A stretch of DNA of 64,000 nucleotides from Phaeacidiphilus oryzae TH49. Its GTDB lineage: Bacteria > Actinomycetota > Actinomycetes > Streptomycetales > Streptomycetaceae. Below are positions 1 through 7,655 of the stretch, in pieces. The DNA lies in contig NZ_JQMQ01000005.1 in NCBI RefSeq assembly GCF_000744815.1, forward strand, positions 2,488,055-2,552,054, written 5' to 3'. The position numbers were made by a program, and so were the translations under genes. Under the pieces are notes generated by a model. The model saw only the letters and a list, made by a program, of their open reading frames with translations. It searched no databases and was not told the DNA's origin. The stretch's first letter is position 1. Every line of letters starts with the position of its first letter.

Positions 1-530
1 CGGTGGTCATGGTCAGCGTCTTCGGCACGATGGCGGCGGACGTCCTCCATGTCGTGCTGGGGGTGCCCTACCAGGTGTCGACGCCGTTCTTCGCGGTCGC
101 GCTCGCGGTGGTGCTGGGGCTGTGGCGGTGGACCGAGGGGACGCTGTCGATCCACAGCGTGGTCTCCGGGCGCCGCGAGGTCTGGTACTGGCTCACGGTG
201 CTGTGCACGTTCGCCCTGGGGACGGCGGCGGGGGACCTCACCGCGTACACCCTGGGGCTGGGGTACCTGGCCTCCGCGGTGCTGTTCGCGGTGGTGATCG
301 TGGTTCCGGCCCTCGGGTACGGGGTCTTCCGGCTGAACGCCGTCTTCGCCTTCTGGTTCGCGTATGTGGTGACGCGGCCGCTGGGCGCCTCGCTGGCGGA
401 CTGGATGGCGGTCTCCAAGGCGCGCGGCGGGCTGGCCTTCGGCCTCGGCGCGACGACGGCGGCCTGGACGGTGGCGATCGTCGCCTTCGTCGGCTATCTG
501 GCGATGTCCCGCCGCCGCGAGACCGCGTAG
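1..530 (+). CDS. COG4705-type multi-pass membrane protein (5' end cut by window)
   Basis: The reading frame enters from outside the window and ends at TAG 528-530; about 175 residues are visible. The protein is almost entirely hydrophobic, with about five membrane segments. It contains an internal duplication: two similar blocks, each with an aromatic helix followed by a Thr/Ala-Ala-Asp segment (AAD near residue 12, AAGD near residue 76) and a short Leu-Gly loop. This duplicated pattern is what I associate with COG4705 predicted membrane proteins, whose function is unknown. Family members usually begin a few dozen residues further upstream, so the GTG at base 3 is probably not the true start. 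The gene on the other strand converges on it, with only 12 bases between the two stops. Confidence 0.6.
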   Translation, partial: VVMVSVFGTMAADVLHVVLGVPYQVSTPFFAVALAVVLGLWRWTEGTLSIHSVVSGRREVWYWLTVLCTFALGTAAGDLTAYTLGLGYLASAVLFAVVIVVPALGYGVFRLNAVFAFWFAYVVTRPLGASLADWMAVSKARGGLAFGLGATTAAWTVAIVAFVGYLAMSRRRETA

Positions 531-542
531 CCGCCGGTACCG

Positions 543-1100
543 CTACGGCAGTTCGCGGCGCGGGCGCGGTTCGCGCACCCGCAGTTCGAACCAGACGCCC
601 TTGCCGCGCTGCAGCAGGTCCGCGCCCCAGCGGTCGGAGAGCTGGTCGACCAGGAATAAACCGCGGCCGGCCTCGTCCACCGGTTCCGGCTTGATCAGGC
701 AGGGCAGCGCCCTGGACGGGTCCCGGACCTCCATCCGCAGCCAGCCGAGCCGGCGGGACAGGCTGAGCACCAGGAAGCGTCCGCCGGTGTGCCGGACCGC
801 GTTCGCCACCAGCTCGCCGACGAGCTGCTCGGCGACCTCGCCGTGCGACTTCAGCAGCCCCCAGGACTCCAGCGCCTCCAGGGTGATCCCGCGCGCGGTG
901 GCCGAGGACTCCGGCCGGGCGGCGAGATGGACCTCGCCCACACACGGGCCGTCCCCGTTGAAGACCGCCGGAGGCGCGGTCCGCCAGGCGATCGCCATGC
1001 CCACCGCGACCTCCCTTGCGACCTCCGGCGGGCATACGCCTCCGGCCACTGCGCCGGAGGCCAGGTAACGCTGCTGCTCCGCTTCGCCCCGGCCCGCCAT
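543..1100 (-). CDS. ATP-binding protein of the anti-sigma/serine-kinase HATPase family
   Basis: The protein is a small single-domain GHKL-type ATPase related to the RsbW/SpoIIAB anti-sigma kinases that streptomycetes carry in many copies. The N-box is visible as ELVANAVRHT, followed by a G1-type segment (VRDPS) and a G2-type segment (GRGLFLVDQLSDRW). These are diagnostic of the fold but do not identify a target sigma factor. No phosphorylatable antagonist or sigma gene lies beside it. Two in-frame starts are possible: ATG 1100 (185 residues) and GTG 1160 (205 residues). The residues before the domain are not conserved enough to decide; I chose the ATG because an AGGAG sits directly before it, although the spacing is unusually short. 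A strong hairpin at 1214-1257 separates the gene from the hydratase gene upstream. Confidence 0.7.
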   Translation of the reverse strand: MAGRGEAEQQRYLASGAVAGGVCPPEVAREVAVGMAIAWRTAPPAVFNGDGPCVGEVHLAARPESSATARGITLEALESWGLLKSHGEVAEQLVGELVANAVRHTGGRFLVLSLSRRLGWLRMEVRDPSRALPCLIKPEPVDEAGRGLFLVDQLSDRWGADLLQRGKGVWFELRVREPRPRRELP

Positions 1101-1213
1101 GCTCCTATCATGGCCGGTTTCCGGGGCCCCGGGGGAGCGAAATCCAAAAGGATCACCCACTCACGTGGCATATGCCGTGTGTCTTCACGGCAAGTTGACG
1201 AACCGTTAGGAGA

Positions 1214-1257
1214 GCACGTGCAGCCGCCCGTTCGAGTGCACGGGCGGCTGCACGTGC
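1214..1257. terminator. 17-bp perfect stem-loop
   Basis: Bases 1214-1230 pair perfectly with 1241-1257 around a 10-base loop. The structure follows the stop codon of the enoyl-CoA hydratase gene on the minus strand (1313). There is no T tract, which is usual for strong hairpin terminators in high-GC actinobacteria. It should isolate the hydratase transcript from the ATP-binding gene downstream. Confidence 0.75.
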
Positions 1258-1312
1258 GTGGCGGATCGTCGACGGTCGATCGACGCTCGGTCACGGTTCC
1301 GGCCCCGATGGA

Positions 1313-2104
1313 TCAGCGGAACTTGGCCTTCCCGGGACCCTCCTCGACGAAGGAGCGCATGCCGATCTCACGGTCCTCGGTGGCGAACAGTCCGGCGAAG
1401 TGGTTGCGCTCGATGGCCAGTCCGGTCTCCAGGTCGGCGTCCAGGCCGCGGTCGATGGCCTCCTTGGCCGCGCGGAGGGCGTACGCCGGCCCGGCGGCCA
1501 GGCGCGCCGCGTACGCGTGCGCCGTCCGATAGACCTCCGCCGCCGGGACGACCTGGTCGACCAGGCCGATCCGCAGCGCCTCCTCGGCCTTCACCTGGCG
1601 GCCGGTGTAGATCAGGTCCTTGGCCTTGGAGGGGCCGATCAGCCGGGTCAGCCGCTGGGTGCCGCCGGCGCCCGGGATCAGCCCGAGGAGGATCTCCGGC
1701 TGGCCCAGCCTGGCGTCGTCGGCGGCGATCCGGATGTCCGCGCAGAGCGCCAACTCGCAGCCGCCGCCCAGCGCGTAGCCGGTCACCGCGGCGACCACCG
1801 GCTTGGGGATCCGGGCCACCGCGGTGAACGAGGCCTGGAGCGCCCCGGCGCGCTCGACCATGTCGGTGTACGACATGTCCCGCATCTCCTTGATGTCCGC
1901 CCCCGCGGCGAACACCTTCTCGCCGCCCCAGAGCACCACCGCGCGGATGTCCGGGCGGCCGGTGATCTCCTCGGCGAGGGCCTTCAGCTCGTCCTGGAGG
2001 ACGCTGTTGAGGGCGTTCATCGGGGGGCGGTCGAGGCGGATCGTGCCGATCCCGTCCTCGACGTCGAACTGCAGGAAGCGCTGCTGCGAGCTGTCATCGG
2101 TCAT
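1313..2104 (-). CDS. Enoyl-CoA hydratase/isomerase family protein
   Basis: 263-residue crotonase-fold protein of normal family length. Visible signatures include the oxyanion-hole segment AAGADIKEM, the second oxyanion segment ALGGGCELALCADIRIA and the active-site loop EILLGLIPGAGGTQRL, where the acidic residue expected for hydration lies. It is therefore likely to hydrate 2-enoyl-CoA esters in fatty-acid or amino-acid breakdown; the acyl chain preference cannot be read from sequence. ATG 2104 is chosen because the conserved domain starts about ten residues later. An alternative in-frame start at 2158 would add 18 unlike residues that overlap the hairpin at 2121-2159. No clear ribosome-binding site precedes the ATG. 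Confidence 0.9.
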   Translation of the reverse strand: MTDDSSQQRFLQFDVEDGIGTIRLDRPPMNALNSVLQDELKALAEEITGRPDIRAVVLWGGEKVFAAGADIKEMRDMSYTDMVERAGALQASFTAVARIPKPVVAAVTGYALGGGCELALCADIRIAADDARLGQPEILLGLIPGAGGTQRLTRLIGPSKAKDLIYTGRQVKAEEALRIGLVDQVVPAAEVYRTAHAYAARLAAGPAYALRAAKEAIDRGLDADLETGLAIERNHFAGLFATEDREIGMRSFVEEGPGKAKFR

Positions 2105-2120
2105 GGCTCGCACAGTAACG

Positions 2121-2159
2121 GGTGTGGCCCGGCTCCCCCCAGGAGAGCCGGGCCACACC
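2121..2159. terminator. 15-bp perfect stem-loop after the L,D-transpeptidase gene
   Basis: Bases 2121-2135 pair perfectly with 2145-2159 around a nine-base loop. The structure lies 22 bases past the stop codon of the minus-strand L,D-transpeptidase gene and just ahead of the enoyl-CoA hydratase start. It probably ends the transpeptidase transcript, so the two genes are not one operon. Confidence 0.75.
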
Positions 2160-2180
2160 GGGCTGATGCTACGTCAGTCG

Positions 2181-3386
2181 TCAGCTGCCCGAGGTCCACT
2201 CCGACCAGGACATGTTCCAGCCGTTCCAGCCGTTGTCCGGGGCCACGGTCTTGTCCGGCGAGTGGACGACCTGGACCACGTCGCCGATCAGCGAGCTGTT
2301 GTAGAACCAGGCCGCCGGGGTGGACGGGTCGCCGCCGCCCTGCACGTCGTGGAGGCCGACGCAGCCGTGGCTGGTGTCCTCGCTGCCGAAGACGGAGAGC
2401 GGCCGCCAGTAGTTGCCGTGGATGAAGGTGCCGGACGGGGTCAGCCGCTGGGCGTGCGGGACGTCCGGGATGTTGTAGGCGTTGCCCAGGCCGACCGTCC
2501 TGGAGTCCATGTTGACGGTCCGGTCCTGCTCCATGATGACCATCTTGCCGTTGTACGTGGTGTGCCCGGGGGCGCCGAGGCTGGCCGGCAGGGTGCGGAT
2601 CAGCTTGCCTCCCCGGTAGACCTTCACCGTCTTGGTGTGGTCGTCGGCGACGCTGACCTGGCTGCGGCCGATCGAGAAGGAGACGTCCTTGTACTGCTGG
2701 CCGTAGGTGCCGCTGGAGGTCTTCACCCCGTCCAGCCTCAGGTGGAGGGTGCCCTTGGTGCCGGGCTGCCAGTAGTTCTCCGGACGGAAGTCCAGGCGCT
2801 GGTCGTTGAACCAGTGGCCGACCACCGGGACGCCGTTGGAGGCGGTCACCGTGATCGCCTTGCCGACCTTGCTCTCGTCGTCCACCGGGTACTTGAAGTT
2901 GAGCGAGACCTCGATGCCGACGCCGTAGGTCTGGTTCGGGTTGATGTTGAAGTACGCCACGTTGGTACGGCTCGGCTTCAGCGTGGTGAAGCTGGTGCTG
3001 GTGCTGGCGGCCAGCCCCTTGGCGTCCACCGCCGTGGCCGAGACGGTGTACTTGGTGGCGGTGCGCAGGGTGCCGCTGGGCGTCCAGGAGGCCTTGTCCG
3101 CGGAGAGGGCACCGGGCACCGCGGTGCCGTCCGGCGCGGTCACCGCGACCTTGGTGAACTTCCCGGAGGCGACCGCGAGCTTGACCGCGCCGCTGGTGTC
3201 CACCCCCTTCGCACCCGCCCCCGGCTGCACGGTGATCTTCGCGGCGGACCGCTCAGGAGCCGCGGCGTGCTTGCCCCCCGATGTTGTGCTCGCGCTGCTG
3301 CTCCCGCCGCAGGCGGCGGTGAGCGCGAGCGCCGATCCGACCACTGCGGACAACAGGCCGCGCTTGACGAGCTTCGCCGATATCAA
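2181..3386 (-). CDS. L,D-transpeptidase lipoprotein (YkuD family, Ig-like domains)
   Basis: 401 residues. The N-terminus is a lipoprotein signal: K/R residues, a hydrophobic stretch and a lipobox LTAAC with Cys26 as the lipidation site. Two Ig-like regions follow, then a YkuD catalytic domain with an upstream His-Gly-Asn segment (HGNYW) and the catalytic motif SHGCVGL, Cys342. These enzymes form 3-3 cross-links in peptidoglycan on the outer face of the membrane and are abundant in actinobacteria. I place the start at TTG 3384-3386, because GGGGAGAG lies just upstream and the signal peptide begins there; reading from an upstream codon would put 21 unlikely residues ahead of the signal. The gene is single, with a hairpin at each end of its region. 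Confidence 0.9.
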   Translation of the reverse strand: MISAKLVKRGLLSAVVGSALALTAACGGSSSASTTSGGKHAAAPERSAAKITVQPGAGAKGVDTSGAVKLAVASGKFTKVAVTAPDGTAVPGALSADKASWTPSGTLRTATKYTVSATAVDAKGLAASTSTSFTTLKPSRTNVAYFNINPNQTYGVGIEVSLNFKYPVDDESKVGKAITVTASNGVPVVGHWFNDQRLDFRPENYWQPGTKGTLHLRLDGVKTSSGTYGQQYKDVSFSIGRSQVSVADDHTKTVKVYRGGKLIRTLPASLGAPGHTTYNGKMVIMEQDRTVNMDSRTVGLGNAYNIPDVPHAQRLTPSGTFIHGNYWRPLSVFGSEDTSHGCVGLHDVQGGGDPSTPAAWFYNSSLIGDVVQVVHSPDKTVAPDNGWNGWNMSWSEWTSGS

Positions 3387-3835
3387 CCGTCTCTCCCCTC
3401 CCGGTTCCGGACCCCGCTGCGACGCATCTACTAGAACGCACGGTCGCACCGCGTCAGTTGCGGCTGAGTGCAGGATTCTCGTGCAGACGCCCGCGCTGCC
3501 AGTAGACGCCCGGCCAGAACGGCGGGGGGCGTCCCGCGTAGTGCGGTTGCGCTGCGGTGATAGTGAGAATATCCGGCTTTCCCGGGCATGGGGGCGCCGG
3601 ATAAGCGTGGAGAGGGTTCGGGACCGAGTTGTTACGAATCACGGAAACGGGAGGGCGGCCGGCGAGGCCGGAGGACGGGCGCCGCCCCTCCCGGCCCGGG
3701 TCCGCACCCGCGTCTCCGCCCCCGCTTCCGGCCCGCACGCCACCGCTCGGCGACGGCCCGGGGGTGAGGACACGTCAGCGCGGGAACCACTAGGTCACAG
3801 GCGGGGAACGGGACCCCCGCGGGCGGAGGACACCG
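3387..3835. other. Divergent intergenic region between the L,D-transpeptidase and glgX
   Basis: 449 bases with no convincing gene. It should carry the promoters of both divergent genes. A relatively AT-rich patch lies at 3545-3645, but I could not find a -35/-10 pair with good spacing on either strand. GGAGG at about 3825-3829 is the glgX ribosome-binding site. Confidence 0.5.
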
Positions 3836-6241
3836 ATGACGGCGTGGCAGGGTGCCGAACCCACCGACGGACAGACCCCGGCCGACCGCTCGCCGCGGCC
3901 GTCCAGCCCGCCGCTCCCCCCACCGCACCCCCAGCCACCCGCCCGCCCGCAGCTGCCCACCGGGCAGCCCCGGCTGCACCTGGTGCCCCCGGCGGAGTTC
4001 GACACCGGCCCCGCCCGGCCGCCCGGCCAGCCGCCGGACCCGTACGCCCCCGGCGACCCGCCGTGGCCGGGCAGCTGGCAGCCGCTCGGCGCCCGCTACC
4101 ACCTCGGCCCGGACGGCCGGCCGGGCACCAACTTCGCGCTCTGGGCGGCCGGGGCCGAGGAGGTCGAGCTCTGCCTCTTCGACGAGGAGGGCCGGGAGAC
4201 CCGCTACCCGCTGACCGAGCAGACCTTCCAGACCTGGCATGGGCACATACCCGGGGTGCGCCCGGGCAGCCGCTACGGCTTCCGGGTGCACGGCCGCTGG
4301 GACCCCTGGACGGGGGCCCGCTGGAACCCGGCCAAGCTGCTCCTCGACCCCTACGCCCGGGCGGTGGACGGGGACTTCGCCCTGCCCCCCGAGGTGTACG
4401 GGCACGTCAGGGACTGGCCAGAGCAGGAGGTCGCGGACACCGTCCGGGACGACCGGGACTCGGCCCCGTTCGTCCCCAAGTCGGTGGTGGTCCACGACGA
4501 GGACGACTGGTCGGACGACCGCAGGCCGAAGACCCCGTGGGCCGACACCGTCCTCTACGAGCTGCACGTCCGCGGCTTCACCAAGCGGCACCCGGACATC
4601 CCGCCGGAACTCCGCGGCACGTACGCGGGCCTGGCCCACCCGGCGGCGGTCGAGCACCTGACCCGGCTCGGGGTGACCGCGGTGGAGCTCCTCCCCGTGC
4701 AGCAGTTCGTCAGCGAACCCCACCTCAGCGAGCGGGGGCTGCGGAACTACTGGGGCTACAACACCATCGGCTATTTCGCCCCGCACGCGAGCTACGCGGC
4801 CACCGGCACCCGCGGGCAGCAGGTGACCGAGTTCAAGCGGATGGTCCGCACCCTCCACGCGGCCGGGATCGAGGTGATCCTGGACGTCGTCTACAACCAC
4901 ACCGCGGAGGGCGGCCAGCTCGGCCCGACGCTCTGCTTCCGCGGCGTCGACAACGGCGCCTACTACCGCCTCAACCCCCACGACCGGCGCGGCTACGCGG
5001 ACTACACCGGCTGCGGCAACACCCTGGACGCCCGGCTGCCGCCGGTGCTCCGGCTGATCACCGACTCCCTCCGCTACTGGGTGGCCGAGATGGGGGTGGA
5101 CGGCTTCCGCTTCGACCTGGCGGCGGCGCTGGCCCGCGGGCCGCACGAGGTCGACTTCCTCACCCCCTTCATGGCCTCGGTCTCGCAGGACCCGCTGCTC
5201 AGCCGGGTGAAGCTGATCGCCGAACCGTGGGACATCGGTCCCGGCGGCTACCGGGTGGGCGGCTTCCCGCCGCTCTGGACGGAGTGGAACGACCGGTTCC
5301 GGGACGGGGTGCGGGACTTCTGGCGGGGCGCCCGCCGGGACGTCCGCGAGCTGGGCTACCGGCTCTCCGGCTCCTCCGACCTCTACCAGCTGGGCGGCCG
5401 CCGCCCGTACGCCTCGGTCAACTACATCACCGCCCACGACGGGTTCACGCTGCGCGACCTGGTCTCCTACAACCACAAGCACAACGAGGGGAACGGTGAG
5501 GACAACCGGGACGGGACCGACGACAACCGGTCCTGGAACCACGGCGCCGAGGGCGAGACCCGCAACCCGGCGGTGCGCGGGCTCAGGCGCCGCCAGCTGC
5601 GCAACCTGATGAGCACCCTGCTGCTGGCCACCGGCGTGCCGATGCTGCTGGCCGGCGACGAGATGGGCCGCACCCAGGGCGGCAACAACAACGGCTACTG
5701 CCAGGACAACGAGACCGGCTGGATCGACTGGTCGCTGCGCGAGGACCCGGAGTGGGCTGCGCTGCTCGACCTCACCCGGCGGCTGGTCCGGCTCCGCCGG
5801 AACCATCCGGTGCTGCGCCAGCGGGCCTTCTTCTCCGGCCGGCCCAGCCATCCGGGAGGGCTCCGCGACCTGGCCTGGTTCACCCCCGCCGGGACCGAGA
5901 TGACCGAGGAGGACTGGTTCGCGCCCGGCCGGACCATCGGGATGTTCCTCTCCGGCCGGGACATGAGCGAGCCCGATCCGCTGGGGCGGGAGGTCAGGGA
6001 CCGCTCCTTCCTCCTGCTGCTGCACGCCGCCGCCCACCAGACCCGCTTCACCCTGCCGGACGCCCGCTGGGCGGACGGCTACGAGCTGCTGGTCGACACC
6101 GCGCGGGAGGACCAGGCCGAGCCGCCCGGCGACCGCCATCCGGCGGGCGCCAGGATCGCGCTGGCCGCCCGCTCGGCGCTGCTGCTCTGTTCGCTCCCGG
6201 CGGCCGGGGACGGCGGAGGAGACGACGGCGCGGCGGGTTGA
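3836..6241 (+). CDS. glgX: Glycogen debranching protein GlgX (isoamylase type)
   Basis: 801 residues; GH13 isoamylase-type enzyme that cleaves alpha-1,6 branches of glycogen. After a Pro-rich tail of about 70 residues, unusual in length, come the CBM48-like domain and the catalytic barrel. Active-site residues are visible: nucleophile Asp427 in GFRFDLA, acid/base Glu463 in LIAEPWD and Asp535 in TAHDGFT. The GDEMGRTQGGNNNGYCQDNE segment is typical of GlgX. The start is ATG with GGAGG ten bases upstream. It lies apart from the glgE operon but feeds the same glucan pool. The next gene, an ECF sigma factor, starts 32 bases after its stop, so read-through transcription is possible. Confidence 0.95.
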   Translation: MTAWQGAEPTDGQTPADRSPRPSSPPLPPPHPQPPARPQLPTGQPRLHLVPPAEFDTGPARPPGQPPDPYAPGDPPWPGSWQPLGARYHLGPDGRPGTNFALWAAGAEEVELCLFDEEGRETRYPLTEQTFQTWHGHIPGVRPGSRYGFRVHGRWDPWTGARWNPAKLLLDPYARAVDGDFALPPEVYGHVRDWPEQEVADTVRDDRDSAPFVPKSVVVHDEDDWSDDRRPKTPWADTVLYELHVRGFTKRHPDIPPELRGTYAGLAHPAAVEHLTRLGVTAVELLPVQQFVSEPHLSERGLRNYWGYNTIGYFAPHASYAATGTRGQQVTEFKRMVRTLHAAGIEVILDVVYNHTAEGGQLGPTLCFRGVDNGAYYRLNPHDRRGYADYTGCGNTLDARLPPVLRLITDSLRYWVAEMGVDGFRFDLAAALARGPHEVDFLTPFMASVSQDPLLSRVKLIAEPWDIGPGGYRVGGFPPLWTEWNDRFRDGVRDFWRGARRDVRELGYRLSGSSDLYQLGGRRPYASVNYITAHDGFTLRDLVSYNHKHNEGNGEDNRDGTDDNRSWNHGAEGETRNPAVRGLRRRQLRNLMSTLLLATGVPMLLAGDEMGRTQGGNNNGYCQDNETGWIDWSLREDPEWAALLDLTRRLVRLRRNHPVLRQRAFFSGRPSHPGGLRDLAWFTPAGTEMTEEDWFAPGRTIGMFLSGRDMSEPDPLGREVRDRSFLLLLHAAAHQTRFTLPDARWADGYELLVDTAREDQAEPPGDRHPAGARIALAARSALLLCSLPAAGDGGGDDGAAG

Positions 6242-6273
6242 ACCCGAAGTGACCGAGCGGCGTACTGAGGGGC

Positions 6274-6825
6274 GTGGAACAGTCCGCCGGCAGAGGACCC
6301 AACGGCCAGGCCTTCCTGTGCGCGCTCTACGCGCAGCACGGCCGGGTCCTGCTCGGCTATGTCCGGCGGCGGGTCGGCGGCGACCACCAGCGGGCCGAGG
6401 ACATCGTCCAGGAGACCTTCCTCCGCGCCTGGCAGCACCGCGACTCGCTGGACACCGAGCGGGCCGGGCCGTGGCTGCACACGGTGGCGCACAATCTGAT
6501 CGTCTCCTCGTACCGGCGGGCGAGCGCCCGGCCGACCGAGACCCCGCTGGGCGAGGAGGAGCCGGGCGGAGCACCGGGCCGGCCGGTCGTCGACGGCGAC
6601 GAGCAGCTCGACCGGATGCTGGAGGCCTGGCAGCTGTCCGAGGCGCTGCGCGGGCTGCGGCCCGAGCACCGGGAGGCGCTGATCCACGTGTACTACCTGC
6701 GGCGGACGGTGGCCGAGACCGCCGAGGAGCTCGGCATCCCGCCGGGGACGGTCAAGTCCCGCTGCTACTACGGGCTGCGGGCGCTGCGCAATGTGCTGGA
6801 GGAGAAAGGGGTGACGTCGCGATGA
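6274..6825 (+). CDS. ECF sigma factor (sigma-70 family)
   Basis: 183 residues with the two ECF domains. Region 2 is recognisable by the RAEDIVQETFLRAWQH block (residues 40-55). Region 4 has a helix-turn-helix ending in VAETAEELGIPPGTVKSR. There is no extra C-terminal domain. The start is GTG 6274, preceded by GAGGGG. Its stop overlaps the start of the next gene (ATGA), which encodes its likely anti-sigma factor, so the two are translationally coupled. A product that joins RNA polymerase when released from a membrane anti-sigma factor is the standard model for such pairs. No autoregulated promoter could be recognised in the 32-base gap after glgX. Confidence 0.9.
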   Translation: MEQSAGRGPNGQAFLCALYAQHGRVLLGYVRRRVGGDHQRAEDIVQETFLRAWQHRDSLDTERAGPWLHTVAHNLIVSSYRRASARPTETPLGEEEPGGAPGRPVVDGDEQLDRMLEAWQLSEALRGLRPEHREALIHVYYLRRTVAETAEELGIPPGTVKSRCYYGLRALRNVLEEKGVTSR

Positions 6826-7613
6826 GCACCGGCTACGGCGAGGCGGGCGGCTGCGCGGAGAGTGTCGCGCTCGGCGCGTACCTCCTCGGAGCGCTCTCCC
6901 CGGAGGAGCGGCAGCGGATGGAGCGGCATGTCGCCGGCTGCCCGATCTGCCGTGCCGAGATCGTCCAGCTGGCGCCGCTGCCGGGCCTGCTGAGGCACAC
7001 CCCGTTCGAGGAGCTGCCGGAGGCGGCCTCCGCGGCGGGCGCGCTGCACACCCCGGCCCGGCCGGCCGCGCCGCCACCGGCCGCCGAGCCGGCCGGGCCC
7101 GGACCTGGGCCCGGCACCGTCACCGTCGCCACCCCCGGCCCCGGTCCTGGCCCCAGCCAGCACCGGCGACCGGCCCGGCCCTCGCGCCGGGTCCTGGTCG
7201 GGGCGGGGCTCGCGCTGGCCGGCGCCGCCGCGGGCGCCGGACTCTTCGCGGGCCTCGCCGGCCACGGCTCGAACGGCAGCCCCGGCCAGGCCGGCGGACG
7301 GGTCACCGCGACCCTCACCGGCACCGACCCGAGCACCCACGTCTCCGCGACCGCCGCGCTCTCCCCCGAGGCATGGGGCACCTGGATGAAGCTCACCCTC
7401 AACGGCCTCCCCGCGGGCACCACCTGCCACATGGTGGTCCACTCCCGCGAGGGCGGCACCGAGACGGCGGGGACCTGGGGCTCGGGCTACTCCTCGTCGG
7501 CGACGGTCCCGGCGTCCACGTCCATCAGCCCGTCCGACATCAGCTCCCTGACCGTCCTGGACGCCACCGGCAGGACCCTGGTGACCCTGCCCCAGACGCC
7601 CGCGGGCTCGTAG
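6822..7613 (+). CDS. Membrane anti-sigma factor with zinc-binding ASD
   Basis: 263 residues. The N-terminal cytoplasmic part holds the ZAS signature HVAGCPIC (His-x3-Cys-x2-Cys), which binds zinc and clamps the sigma factor. A Pro/Gly-rich linker follows, with repeated GPGPG blocks at about residues 85-110. One membrane segment lies at about 125-147. The external C-terminal domain of about 115 residues resembles the RskA/RsiW type and ends at the stop. The overlap with the sigma gene (ATGA) argues for stoichiometric synthesis. The signal sensed outside the cell cannot be inferred. Confidence 0.88.
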   Translation: MSTGYGEAGGCAESVALGAYLLGALSPEERQRMERHVAGCPICRAEIVQLAPLPGLLRHTPFEELPEAASAAGALHTPARPAAPPPAAEPAGPGPGPGTVTVATPGPGPGPSQHRRPARPSRRVLVGAGLALAGAAAGAGLFAGLAGHGSNGSPGQAGGRVTATLTGTDPSTHVSATAALSPEAWGTWMKLTLNGLPAGTTCHMVVHSREGGTETAGTWGSGYSSSATVPASTSISPSDISSLTVLDATGRTLVTLPQTPAGS

Positions 7614-7626
7614 CGGGCCGGGCCCG

Positions 7627-7647
7627 CGACCGCGCCGCAGGCGGTCG
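7627..7647. terminator. Small stem-loop between convergent genes
   Basis: Seven base pairs (7627-7633 with 7641-7647) with a seven-base loop lie in the 42-base gap between the anti-sigma gene and the convergent phosphatase gene. It may terminate both transcripts. It is a weak call because the stem is short. Confidence 0.4.
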
Positions 7648-7655
7648 GCGGCCTC